Below are positions 23,443-35,160 of a stretch of 64,000 bases of DNA, piece by piece. The DNA comes from Monilinia fructicola (lineage: Eukaryota > Ascomycota > Leotiomycetes > Helotiales > Sclerotiniaceae): NCBI GenBank assembly GCA_008692225.1, contig VICG01000015.1, forward strand, positions 186,001 to 250,000, read 5' to 3'. Made by a program: the position numbers and the translations under genes. The notes beneath the pieces are model-generated. The model had not been told where the DNA came from and ran no database searches. It saw nothing but the letters and a program-made list of their open reading frames with translations. Every line of letters starts with the position of its first letter. Positions within the stretch are counted from its first letter, which is position 1.

Positions 23443-23859
23443 CTAAATTACACATATAGAGATGGTAGTATATACACCAGGATGTCGTAGCTTTGAACAC
23501 GCAGTGTTGATCACCCTCAATTTTGTACCAAATGGGAACTCAGGACGCTTCTTCGCATCTACCCCGTGGACCGAAATATTTGAAAACGGCTCATCATGTT
23601 TGATGATAATGGGATATTTCCCCTTTTTTTCTTGGGTGGCGTTGGCAAGGGAATCAAGGTGCATTTTCCCTCGTAAATATGGATGTGGACTAGTGCTTCT
23701 GGCTGGCCTTGGGAGATGTTGAGCCAGTCCATCATCAAGGTGCAGTCGGTGCCATCAACTATGCAAAACTGATTCATACCAGAGGGGCGCAGACTTCCGA
23801 AGAGAGAAAAAAGGGGGGAGGAAGAGGAGGATGGAGACAGTAGTCGCAAATAGATGCAT
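23443..23859 (-). pseudogene. frameshifted small secreted protein (cluster member 3)
   Basis: The ATG at 23859 opens a signal-peptide-like start (MHLFATTVSILLFLPPFFSL) that soon runs to a stop. The next frame carries DGTDCTLMMDWL and IHIYEGKC, the family core. A third frame carries KKGKYPIIIKHDEP, FSNISVHGVD and the C-terminal part. No GT-AG pair can bridge these. The shifts fall at homopolymers: C and T runs near 23805-23820, and a T run on the plus strand at 23624-23630. Order and spacing match cluster member 5 (25901-26293), so this is a broken paralogue, or a gene hit by homopolymer sequencing errors. Confidence 0.75.
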
Positions 23860-24586
23860 GGTTGTTGTGAGTCGGAGGTTTGTCAACGGGAGTGCATGTG
23901 TATCGCTTGCTTGACGAGCTTGCTCCCTTGATTCGTGGAAATATACTTTTAAACGAGGGGTCAGAAAACTAGTGAAACGATTGGTATGTGTTTTATCAGG
24001 CGTTTGTATGCGCCGCTTACTTAGCGAATTTGTTCGCTTGCCCCCTTGAAAAAGACTCCTAAACGACAGGGAGAAAGAGGATCCGTAAACGAGTGGTCGA
24101 GAAACGACTCTTAAAGGAGTGATCTGTGTAGAGAATGCGTAAGTAGTTCATTTGATCGAGTTATGTTGGATAATGAATCTGAGAGAACAAAATCGTTTGT
24201 TAAATACACTTACATGGCTCAGTTCCAGGTGTCATGCTATGAAAACCTCGAGTCATAAATATGTCTCCCATCAACGAGTGTCGTCTTTATTCCTTGATTA
24301 CTCGAGTATTATGACTGATTCGATTTTTCAAGTGAGAGTCATCTCTGAGTCATTCATTATTCATCAATAATCATTACTTTTAGATGATTCACAGCCATTT
24401 CACATTAAATAGGCGGGCCTTTCAAGCAGGAGATTCCTCTGTTCTATGAAGTCTCGCATTTCTTATCTTTTCTATCTGGCATTCAAAATGCTCATCATGT
24501 ATCTACTCCCGCCATATTGCCATCAGAAAGCCCCGCATCCACAGTAATTCTCGCAGCACAAACAGCTGCTTGATTTAATGGTCTAG
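23860..24586. other. intergenic with a diverged duplication
   Basis: Two similar stretches around 23905-23960 and 24015-24065 share CGCTT..CTTG(A/C)..AGCTTG-like and TAAACGA words, suggesting an old tandem duplication. No gene. Confidence 0.4.
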
Positions 24587-25034
24587 CTAACAGTCAAAAA
24601 AACAATCAAAAAAAGTATCTCCTCCCCCAGTACCCCATCCGCAATCTTCGCCTCCAAGGTTTTTGTTGTTGTATGTAAAGAGCGGTCTACCATAAGTATC
24701 GTTTCCGTTGACAATCAAAGAGCCTGGCATATCTCTTTTCATGTAAATGGTGATTGGTCCCTTGGCCTTAGGCTGGTTCATTGAACTTGGAACAATGGTG
24801 CAGTTCTTGTCAGTGATGACGAGATCTTTGGGCTGATCCATATTCTTGAGGGGCATAGCTTGGTCGAGAAGGTCTGATGAGGCAACATGCCAGTTTCATG
24901 TATAATGAGCAGGTTGTGAGGGGAGGTTGACATTTATCTGCCGGAGCTCGTGGCAGGAATTGTTTTACTGGCCCGCTTGCCGCAAGCGAGATGAGAAGGA
25001 GGATGGTTGGAATTGCCGTAGCGATAAAGTGCAT
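24587..25034 (-). pseudogene. frameshifted small secreted protein (cluster member 4)
   Basis: The ATG at 25034 gives a signal peptide (MHFIATAIPTILLLISLAAS), a KQFLPRAP propeptide-like stretch and the family core start CQPPLTTCSLYMK. The frame is then lost by one extra base at about 24893. The following frame continues in register with the family: ITDKNC, GPITIYMKRDMPG, SLIVNGNDTYGRPLFTYNN, and a FFDCFFDC end. The nearest relative is the intact member at 25901-26293, which shares LYMK and GRPLF.YN at the same places. No intron fits, so the gene is broken by a single-base insertion in this sequence. Confidence 0.78.
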
Positions 25035-25900
25035 GGTGAATGTAGTAGTTTTGGGCTGCGTCTTGTAAGTTTGACGGATCTAATAAGTGGTCAATTATTT
25101 TTATCTTTGCCAAGACTGGATACCTTGCATACCGTGAGTTGTTTTCTTTGTTTGGAGATGAAAAGTTTCGAGGGTATTCGGTAAAAGTCGAAATGTCGTC
25201 AAGTTTGAGATGTCTTGTGTTTGTTTTAGGTTTTGGAATGGTGAAGCTGAACAAATCCAAGCCCTTTTATGAAAGTATTTCGTCAATCCAAATCCTTTAT
25301 GACAAATAACAAAGTTCTTTTTGACTCGAATATGGTATTTTGATGAATCTTAACTTAAGTCAATAAGATAATTACAGTCATAATTCTGTATACAGTTGTC
25401 TTAATGTATCACAAATACTCACCAAGAGGGTCCAGTCATAGATTCAGATCTTAAATCGAGAAATTGATGGGATTTTATCCAAGACTTCTGAATTCTCCTA
25501 TATGAATATCATTAAAACACGGAATCGATTATGAATATCTAGCTAGTCATTTGGAACTATTCATGGAGAAAACAATTACCTCCAGATTACGAATGTTTGC
25601 TTACGGCAATATTGAGTCATAGTCAATGCCCAGGCTGAATAAAAGTTGCTTCCCATTCTGCTCAACCATTTTACAATACCACAACTCAACAATACTTACA
25701 ACTCAAACATTTCAAACCGTCACCAGCTGGAAACACCTTCGCAAATCTCGAATACTACCGCATACCCTCAATATACTTCAGCCCACCCAAGGAAAGAAAC
25801 AAGCTCAGGCAAGTAACATATTGAAGCTAGATGCATAAACTTACTGACCATCTATAGAATAACTCCACCTCCAAATCCATCCTCAAAACAGCATCCAAAC
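25035..25900. other. divergent promoter region in the secreted-protein cluster
   Basis: Lies between the broken minus-strand member and the plus-strand member at 25901. The plus-strand open frame at 25626-25838 is C/A-rich leader sequence and not considered coding. Confidence 0.5.
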
Positions 25901-26293
25901 ATGCATATCTTTCAAACCATCCTTCCCATCCTCTTAGCTCTCACAACCACCATCATCGCCGGAAACTGCGTCGGTTCAGGCAAAGACTGCACCCTATATA
26001 TGAAATGGTTCCACGGCACCCATGGCCTCGCAGCCGGTTTCATGGACCCACCAGCCGAGCTAACAGTCTTCAGCAAAAGCTGCGCCGCTCTTAAAAGCAC
26101 GATGGAGCAACCCACAAAGAACGGACAAATCATCATCAGTGCCGAAACTCTGCCCTCTAATATCACCGTCACAGGACAAGACGAGATCGGGCGTCCGCTC
26201 TTTCTCTACAACGGGATCAAACAGGGTCACGAACATTGCGGGCAAGGAACGTACACGGATGGTGTGGGGTATTCTTGTGCTTTTTTCTGCTAA
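25901..26293 (+). CDS. small secreted cysteine-containing protein (cluster member 5)
   Basis: Single exon, 130 residues. Signal peptide MHIFQTILPILLALTTTIIA. Mature core CVGSGKDCTLYMKWF, LTVFSKSC, SNITVTGQDEIGRPLFLYNG, and the C-terminus YSCAFFC. Six cysteines, with one before the glycine-rich loop (EHCGQG) probably pairing with the C-terminal pair. This is the best intact reference for the cluster and closest to the two broken genes at 23443 and 24587. No enzyme motif; secreted, role unknown. Confidence 0.85.
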   Translation: MHIFQTILPILLALTTTIIAGNCVGSGKDCTLYMKWFHGTHGLAAGFMDPPAELTVFSKSCAALKSTMEQPTKNGQIIISAETLPSNITVTGQDEIGRPLFLYNGIKQGHEHCGQGTYTDGVGYSCAFFC

Positions 26294-28352
26294 GCGGCTT
26301 GGTGTGTTGATTCGCTAGTGACTCGAGGGAAGGATAAGGTCAAGTGCTGTATAAACAAGGTACTGTAATGAGGGACTTGAGAATGATTAGTATATTACGG
26401 CTACTGGATAGTGCGCAATACCAAATATGAGAATTTGAAAAATCAATAACGAAATTATTGCGCGATGCATTGATGTTCTGTGATTTGTCGCCAAAATGTA
26501 AACTATCTCAGGAGCTTTTCGGACCTCGCTTGCTCTTACAATCACTTTAGCGGCAACATCATTTAATGAGATATTGACTGCAGTATGAAGTCAAATGGAT
26601 GGGCAATAATCACATATTGTTTTCCTGGTGTGAGTAGTCTGCTCAAATATTCAATTATGCCATAAAAGTCACATGGCAGCGTAATTAAGGCTCACTAATG
26701 GGAGACAGCTATGATATGTAGGTAGTGGCGATACTTCTTCAATCAATATACTCTTTTACTACTATTGAAAATGAATCAGTTGCTATATGTAACAAACGAT
26801 ATTCATTAAGAATATTCGACTCTCAAATCTGAAGCATATCTGGGTAAGTATATGCCTCAAGCAACCGCCAATCAATTCAAGACCACTTGCAACTTGCGTA
26901 TTTCGAATTCGAATATCATCAACTGGGATACTTTTGTATTCATCTCGCATACAGTTACATATATTTAATAAGCTTCACTCCTTTCAATGAAAGAAACAAC
27001 TTCAGGCTTATAATATGTTGAAGCTAGAGGTATTGACCACGCTGATGATTCATTGAGCATCGCCGGTACTTTTGGTAAAGAAGGATGTAGTACTCATGAT
27101 TCATAAGCACAATGATTACTCACTTTATATTTCTAATATCCTTTGATTTATCACTATAAAACCTCCCACAGTTCTCGCTCTTTAAAGGAAGCTGTCCAAG
27201 CTATCACTCGATATATAGATATTTCCATTCCTATCAAAAGGAATGTGCTTCATCAAATAATCAATTATCCAATCCTCTCCCCTGGAATCTATTATTTACG
27301 AATATCATTTCTCCAACTCCTCTTTATCTATCTTCACCTATGTCACATGCAACGCTTCGTCTCCCTTGCCAAGTTTATAGGCCAAATTCCCAATTTCAAC
27401 ATTCTTGCCTTTCCCTCGATTTACCTAACCACATATTTGCAAGCCTACGCTATTATTTCTAACCTCCTTTTCACCAATAACAATGTGTATTGAGATTTTA
27501 CTTGATTGGATATGCGGTCATCCACCCAAGGTCCTAGGGGCATTTTGTACGGAAGCACGGCGTTTGAGTGGTTTGCCAATGCATACTTGTTTCCTATTTA
27601 CCGGCGAGAATCAACACCTTCGAGTATGTTGCTTTAGAGAGAAATATGACTGCAATGGAAGGTACATGGAAGGGGGAAAGAAGGGTGAGAAAGATGGAGG
27701 CAGAGAAATATGGTGACAAGGAAGAGGAAGACGATAAACACAAAGAGAAAGAGATATAAATAAAGTGAGAGTCACCAACATGCAGATCAATCGCTTAACA
27801 ACATTGATGGAGATCATAATTATCTAACCTCGTAAATCCCCTCCGCTATATGCAACCGACCTTCCTATTTTGCTTATCATTTCATATTGAAAATCAGTGA
27901 CGTTGATTCATTAATGGATATATTCAAAGTTGATGGATTCGAAGAGATAAACACGAGAAAATTTGAATAATTCGTATAAATATGCCATAAAATTCCTAGA
28001 ACATACAACCATACAACCTCTTCAGGTTGAGCATAAGTAATGGGTACGACTTTTGATTTGCTAGAACCAATTGTCAAGTTTTACAATTGGGTTATTTCGA
28101 CTAGAAAGGTCGAAAAGCTTCAACTTTGTGAGAATCAATCGTCAATCTAGTGATAGCTTGGAAGCTAGCTACCCCAAATTCTACATTGCGTGCCAGTACA
28201 GACAATTGGGTACACATGATAGTAATATAAACTTCAACTTCTGACATATTTATATATTATGAGTCCACCTTGTTCATTACATCTACCTAAACAGCAACGA
28301 AACGAGGTCAGGCCGTATCATGATCTTCTAGCCTCCCTCCTCGAGCTCATAC
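26294..28352. other. intergenic, no supported gene
   Basis: About 2 kb with no domain-bearing frame. Plus-strand frames at 27143-27493 and 27483-27716 look like non-coding T/C-rich and A/G-rich sequence. A purine-rich tract (GAAAGAAGGG-like) runs at about 27660-27760. Confidence 0.5.
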
Positions 28353-31065
28353 CTAGAGCGAATCAGACGCTGGCAGTGGGATCATCATAGCGGTACTAAG
28401 AACATCATTCTTCGAACCTCCATCCTTGCCAATAACCACGCTTGTCATTTTCGCCAATGGGGTCTGGATACTCGTTATTGATGACTCTGAATGATCTATC
28501 GGCATATTGGTGTTCTTGACAACATTTTGCTTAAGAGAAATGGTCACGTTTTTTCCATCTGTGTCATCAGGAGAATGATGCGTCAGATTCGCAGGCTCAT
28601 CTAGCGCAGTGATAGGAGCAGCACCAGTAACAGCACCGGCTGGAGATTTGTTCCAGATTGCTTTCTTGCAGAATAGTTTTGCTTTTGCCGTCAGCCATTT
28701 CACTGGATGGCCTACTTTTAGAGCGATCGAGGAAAAGCAAATCTTTATGGCAAAGATGAAGAGCCACCAATGTGTAGGTTTTGAATCCATATCCGACCGT
28801 GGAAATGGTTCAAATGCCTTGGCCCGCATAGCCCACACTTCTTTGGATTTCTCATGTATGATTTGCTGGCTTTGCTTCGAATTTCCCATCGTTTTTGGGT
28901 TACTACTTGGTTCATGCTTGCTTGCGGGATCGTAGGCAAGCATTTTGCTTATCAAAAATTCTCTGGGTATTTTCACAGTGTTCTTCGATAACCAGATCAA
29001 TCTGTCTAGATTGGCTACTACCAGAAATGTGGCTGTTGCCAAAGTAATAGCTGAAGTCGCGAGAACTTTCAGGTCCGGCCATTTAGAATTGATGGTTGGT
29101 ACACTCCAAAGTGACTATTAAATTCAGTACAGATTCACTACAAAAAATATATGTTAAACTTACCACACAAAATCCCAAAGGCAGGAAAAAAATACTAACA
29201 AATGTCAAAAGGCGAATATTTTCACCGAGGATTCTTGACTGTCTGCTTTCCATAACGCTGCTTCCATTATAAAGCTAAAGTATCGTTAACGGCCTGCTTA
29301 TGAGTCTCGTATGATGAGGGTTCAATGTAGTACCTACTCCATCACGCATTGACTTGAAGTAATCAAGGTCCTCCTGGCACTTTTTGTGTTGAATTTCTAG
29401 GAGCTCTCTTTCTCTCCGGATAGGATTCTCAAAGCAGAACGCCCGATCAACTCCTGTCTTGTCTTCGAGACTCGGAATCTTCGATAAGAACGTGTCTATA
29501 TCCTCCAAGTTACGAAGCATACCAGCCTCGAAAGCGACAAGACAGCCGATAGCCCAAAAGTAAAATCTTGATCTTGAGAAGTTACGCTTATCATACAACT
29601 GGTGAACGTATTCGTCAGGAGTCATATAGTCTGTGACGGCGTCTAAGTCTAGAACTTTGAACTCATCGTACAGATGCTTCCAGCATTCCGATATCTCTCG
29701 TATTATCTGTAGTACCATAAACAGCTCGATCTGAAAATGAGTATTCATTCTCCAGCCATTATAATGATTATTGAAACTCTTTATATAATCGTCAGCAAAA
29801 AAGTCTGAAGGCGTGAAAACCAATAAGGTAATGCCTGAAGAGGAGTCATTTTCGAAAGACCATTGTGCCATTTCCAAGACCTAGAATATCCTATTAGTTC
29901 TTCAATCTTCTAATACACAAGCCCATTGTTTTTACTTACTGTGATACAAGCTTTCCTATATCCTATTCCCGACCTGTAGCTGTTACCTGTATATAAAGTT
30001 CCACGAAGCCAGGACTCAAACAGAGGAGCTTTCGAATTTGAGCGATCAGGCTGGAAGAACACTGTACTAAAAACCACAGTTTCATTATTCATAGATTGAT
30101 ATTCTCCTTTCAATCCCAGCTGAATCTCGCCAGCAGTCCTACAATCATGTCTGAAAAGCGGAAACTTTAAAGATGACTCGTCATGATTTTTGAAATTTGA
30201 AAGACCCTGCAAGATACTGATGAGAATCAGCTTAGTGAGAGCCCCAATTCACGCAGGAAGAATCTAAAATTTCTTACATGACACGCGTAAATTCATTTGG
30301 GGGTGTAAGTTTCAAATGGTCTTCCAAAACTTGTTGCTCCTGGATAAAATGATACTCCATAGTCCCACGAGCAATTTGCGAGTCATGGCGGCATTCTTAA
30401 GAATCAGCAATGATATAAATTCTAGAAATAAGAGTGGGCTTACTGATGTTCTTCAGTGGAGGAAGATTCTCCAATCCCAGTACCACATCAATTATATAGA
30501 ATCTTGTAGGCCAATTCTTCTCCCCATTGCTGTTATTAGATGCCGAGATGTCGATAAAGAATGAGTCACACTTGGCAAGTTCCCTTCCTGCAATTTCCAA
30601 AGACTCACCCTCTAGTTGTGCCTTAGACACCACAATGTCGAGCAATCCTGACGGATCGAGGGGCAGATCAGCCAAGAAGCCTAGGAGCTCTCGACATCCA
30701 CTAATATCATCAATGGAAGATTTATGGCCACAGATTTTGTGTCCTTTACCATATTTCATAGCGCTCTCAGAGCCACTTGCCAGCTCATTCGCCCCAGCCC
30801 TAGTCCAGGCTTTGAGTCGACTTTCTCGCCTATCCGAATGAGCCTGCTTTATCAGATCCTGCATATTGACCGGTTTACCTGTAATATCGCGACCCTCTCC
30901 ATACTTTTCATGTCTCTTCTCTTGTCGATTCTCTTGCAAAACTCCTTCTATCCGTTGCAGTGAATCCAGAATCTTTTGAAAGACAGTATCACGATCAGAA
31001 TCTTCTATGATGACGTCTAAATCCTCCAGTGGATCGGCATTTTTAGTAATCGAATGTTCAGGCAT
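28353..31065 (-). CDS. CorA-like Mg2+ transporter-family membrane protein
   Basis: Six exons: 30444-31065, 30278-30395, 29940-30216, 29338-29880, 29164-29274 and 28353-29114 (introns about 48, 61, 59, 63 and 51 nt and all splice phases consistent), giving 810 residues. The C-terminal half has the fungal CorA-like domain: a helix ending KCQEDLDYFKSMRDG, then VMESRQSRILGENIRLLTFV leading into TM1 (SIFFLPLGFCVSLWSV), and a second membrane helix (VLATSAITLATATFLVVANL). A further hydrophobic segment (WWLFIFAIKICFSSIALKV) lies before a Thr/Ser-rich tail. The canonical GMN loop of CorA is absent (SLWSV instead), as in many fungal relatives whose transport activity is unproven. The N-terminal about 300 residues are soluble, with a CRELLGFLADLPLDP segment. 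Start at 31065 (CCAACATGCC); an in-frame TTG at 31170 is rejected. Confidence 0.8.
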
Positions 31066-31954
31066 GTTGGCGGAAAGGCGAAAGTGCACAAGCCAAGACC
31101 TATGCTCTGGACCCAACAACTCTCTATATATTGGGAAGATCGTGAAGAATGCAAGTCCTTTAGAAAACAAAACGTTGAATAGATAGGAAACTCGCTTGTG
31201 ATATAGATTCGCCTAAATGGGCACTTTTCAATTTGATGCCCCCTCAATTGTCAACCATATAGCAAAAGGTTTAAAAAGACTGCGTTTAGTTGTATAGAGG
31301 AAATTCCAAGTAGATTCATACCAACATGCGTACTATGGGCTGTGGATTGAGAGAAAATTAGAAAGATAAAGAAGGCAGGAAGCTAAGATAGCTTGTAGAC
31401 TGTGACACGTATGTGACAAGCCGTAGCATCGTCACACAACATCCCATGATCCAATCTATATCTCGAAGCTAGAGCTACAGCATTTCAACATGCGACAACA
31501 ATTGATCTAGAGCCTATGGACTTTCAGCCATTGACCGAGTGAGGTTTCCAAATGCGCTCACCGAAAGATTAAACAACTCGCAGGTGTAACCAAAGGAAGG
31601 ACATAACTCTACTGACCGATTCCAACTGAATTCCTCAACCAAACACTTGCTCAGAAACTTGAATACTCTAGGTAACATGTAGCAATTTTATTGATGAATG
31701 ACAATTTCACTGAAGGCTGGAGGATTTCATTTCGTATTCGTGGGTAATGAGTAAGAAGATGATAGGAAGATAGTGATGAGTCTGCACACATCAAACTCAT
31801 ACAATCAAGCAGGTCTCCTAAAACTGGCGAGTAACATACGCACCCTATGCAAATCTCATCTTGCTTTATAAGCCCTATACCTTAGGTTAAATTAAATGCT
31901 TAGTAAAGCTAAAAACTTCACTTATAGTAGAAAATATTTTAGTTGATATTAATA
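31066..31954. other. intergenic, no gene seen
   Basis: Upstream of the CorA-like gene; turns AT-rich towards the inverted-repeat element. No gene. Confidence 0.5.
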
Positions 31955-32152
31955 GGTATGTAGGTCGGATAAACATCCATCTGAGCTCATTTAGACCTAT
32001 AGGGCATCTCTTTAAAAAAAGGTCAACTACAAAACGCAATATAGATCCATCCAACGTTTTATCGAATTTATAATTTTAGACAAAATGCAAATTTGTAAAT
32101 TTTACAAATTTTATTAAAAAATAATTTTTTTGATTTAAAGTTAAATTAAGTA

Positions 32153-32190
<38 letters not shown>

Positions 32191-32505
32191 TTTATTTACT
32201 TATTTTGTTATTAAAATATTTTTAAAATATTTTAAGAATTTTATATATACTAATATTTAATTAAATTTAAAATCGAGTTAATATAAATTTATATAAAATA
32301 ATTTTATGATAATTTTAAATAAAAACATTTAGAAAACGTTTAGAATTTAATTTTTAAAATTTATAATTTATTGATAACTAATTTTTGTATAATTTATTAT
32401 GAATTTTGAATTTTATTGAAATTTATGATTTTTGCTCCACTAGTCCACCCGACATTTTTCCGAGTCCATGCGAGCTCAAATGGACGTCCATCCGACCTAC
32501 GTACC
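31955..32505. mobile_element. 551-bp inverted-repeat element, RIP-mutated
   Basis: The first 43 bases (GGTATGTAGGTCGGATAAAC...) match the reverse complement of the last 43 (GGTACGTAGGTCGGATGGAC...). Differences are almost all transitions (A/G, C/T), with one transversion. The interior is over 80% AT and includes a (TA)n run. No clear target duplication: the flanks do not show matching TA. No coding capacity. Most likely a non-autonomous inverted-repeat element or an inverted duplication hit by RIP. Confidence 0.7.
32158..32184. repeat. (TA)n microsatellite
   Basis: Uninterrupted TA alternation, more than a dozen copies, inside the inverted-repeat element. Confidence 0.9.
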
Positions 32506-33000
32506 TCAACGCGGCAGGCAAACACCCATCGGCAATAGGCTTCAAACGCCGTTCGATACATCATAGTGTCGCTGCACCAGTTTTTATCAAAATCCGACCT
32601 GGCACCTTGGGCCCAGAAGCGAACTTTTGCAATAAACGTTCCCAATTGGTGTAAAAAGGTGCCATGGGCCCGCACTCCCTCCATGGCACTTTACACTCTT
32701 CTCCCTTTTGCCTTTCACCTCCGGGTGAAGACATTCTTGGAAACAGGGTGCTCGTAAAGAGTCGGAATACTCTTCAGGGGCAGGGGTGCTCCTCAGCAGC
32801 CAGTGGCGGAGCTGAGCCGTCTGTAAACATAGTGCTTTCAGTAAAGAGCGGAATCAACTGTAAAAACAGTACTCTTCAAGTGCTCGTCACAAGCCGGAAT
32901 CAGCTGTAATATAATACCGCATTGGAATCCGTTTAGACGTTAGGAACTTTATAGCTACTAGGCCTTAACGTCATGCTCGTCAAGAGCCGCGTTTCTAATG
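32506..33000. other. normal-GC island between AT-rich blocks with short internal repeats
   Basis: GC content jumps back to normal. The stretch 32745-32925 holds three diverged copies of a roughly 45-bp unit starting GTGCT(C/T), each with CGGAAT, the first two also with GTAAAGAG, and palindromic AAGAGT/ACTCTT pairs. Minus-strand frame 32397-32684 is not convincing as a gene. Confidence 0.45.
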
Positions 33001-34660
33001 AAAATACCTTATCTAATGATTATTCATTATAATTATACCCATTGAACTATTTAATATATACTTATTTATTTTATATATATATACATGCATAGTTAGAATT
33101 TTTCTAAATTTTGGATTCTTCAAACTTAATGTAACGGTCATTAACCTTACCTTATAGAAGCAACGATGGCAACTTTGCCGACATTTCGATAGGGACAATA
33201 CGGTCGATGCTGCCAATGTCACAGTAGGAACGAAATAGTATTATTACCAGCATAGATAGTTATAACGAAAAGCAACTTTACTAATTACTTTGTATAATTT
33301 AAAAAGTACCATGTCAAACCTAAATTATAAATCTTGGGAATACTTCTAACTTTTGAAATTTTCCTTCTTATATATTATACTACCAAAATACTCCGATATA
33401 TAATTTTATCCCCTATAGCTCTCTAGGTTATTCTCTACCCTACATTGTCTATATTATAATTGCCTATTATACGATACAATAAACTTAATCACTAAAGACT
33501 TTAAAATTAGTTTATTAATAATACTATTAATGTTAAAAATTAAATAATAAATTAACTTAAACATTCTTTATTTAGCTTTGAGATATTATAGAGGAAATAC
33601 ATTAACCCCTAGTTATATAACTCTATTTATAGTAGATATAATACTTTGTTTTATAGAATTATAAAATAAAGTTATTTAATCTTTTAATATATTATTATAT
33701 TAAATTCTATAATGCTTGTTTTATATAACGATCGTTACGAAAGGAATTAGCGATAATATAATCAACGTTCTCGATATATCGATAAAAGCGATATTACTAA
33801 CGTAGCTAATATATTAATAAAGCTATACAGCTAGTATAACTATAAATAAACAGCTTAGATAGATTTAATAAAGATTAGCTTTACTACGATCTATATTTTC
33901 TACTATTTTAGACCTATTATGATTTTTATTACTATTATATATTAATAATCTAATTTATACTTTTATTTATTTATATAAACCTATATTTAATATTTATAAT
34001 GTATATATAATCGTTAGAAGTAAATATTATATTGTTATTATTAAGACGTGGAATAAAGAACTATATAGAGCATTGAATAATTTTATTAATTTAATAAACT
34101 ATAAGGAGAAAAGAAGAGCTCGCTATTAGAGAGGAGCTATATATACCTATGTATTAGCTCTATTAACTCAAGGTTAATGCCTCAGGCCCCACTCCCTCTA
34201 CAAAAGCATCTTCTTATAATTATATAAATTAAAAGTATAGATAGTAAATCCTAGGCATTAGCCTTACTATTATAAGTATATATATTTTAGAGAAAAAATA
34301 TCGAAAAACATAATACTTTATTTAGAATTTTATTAATTCTTTTATTAAATATTATTTTTAAATATAATATAGATTATTTATTAAAAGACATAAAATTAAA
34401 ATCTATTATAAAAGTAGAGGTATATATATTATATAATAAAATAGCCTTTAAATACAAATCGAGAGCGGATACTAAATAATTTATATATAATCCTAATAAA
34501 GATTATAATATATAAACTACAAATAGAATAAAAGAGTAAGAATAAATTATCAATCTAAAGCTATAAGATAGAAACCTATATAGATACTACGTATACAACT
34601 ATATAATTAAAAGCCGATATGCTTCTCCTAGTACTATTAAACAAAATTTTGCGTAAATTA
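33001..34660. other. AT-rich RIP-eroded block, no gene
   Basis: About 1.7 kb dominated by TATA, TTAAT and ATAAT words with stop codons in all frames. This is typical of an old transposon copy destroyed by RIP; the original element cannot be recognised by eye. Confidence 0.6.
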
Positions 34661-35160
34661 AGAGTTATGGCCATAGCTTATCGCACACCTTACGTTTTTG
34701 TATTAAAAACCTTTATTTTTTAATTTTAATAGTTTTAATAAATAATATAAAGAGTTTTATAATTTTAAAATAAATGTATAAAGAATTATTGAAAATTTTA
34801 TAAAAATAAGTTAACTTTTTTTTACAATTTTTTTAATAGAATATTAATTTTGTAAAATTAAATAATATAAAATTTTTAAAAAAATCGCTTATTTTATATA
34901 GGAAAAAACGTTATATATAAGATTTTTTAAAAAATTTCAATTTTAAAAAAGTATAATTTTTTAAATATAATAAACAAAAATGAACGGTTTTATATTTTAT
35001 ATTTTATTAATCTTAAAATATAATTAATAAAATTTCTAAAAAATATATATAAACAATTATAAAAGTTATTGAAATTTTTGATTTGTATGAGGAAATATAA
35101 ATTTTACAGGGATTTTGTTACGAAAACGTAAGGTGTGCAATAAGCTGTGGCTGCAACTCT
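34661..35160. mobile_element. 500-bp TA-flanked inverted-repeat element (MITE-like, RIP-mutated)
   Basis: The left end AGAGTTATGGCCATAGCTTA matches the right end read in reverse (AGAGTTGCAGCCACAGCTTA); the shared inner part GCACACCTTACGTTTT extends the repeat to about 50 bp. Nearly all arm differences are C/T or G/A. TA dinucleotides flank both ends (34659-34660 and 35161-35162), as in Tc1/mariner insertions. The interior is very AT-rich with no open frame. It is a different family from the element at 14479, whose arm sequence is unrelated. Confidence 0.8.
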
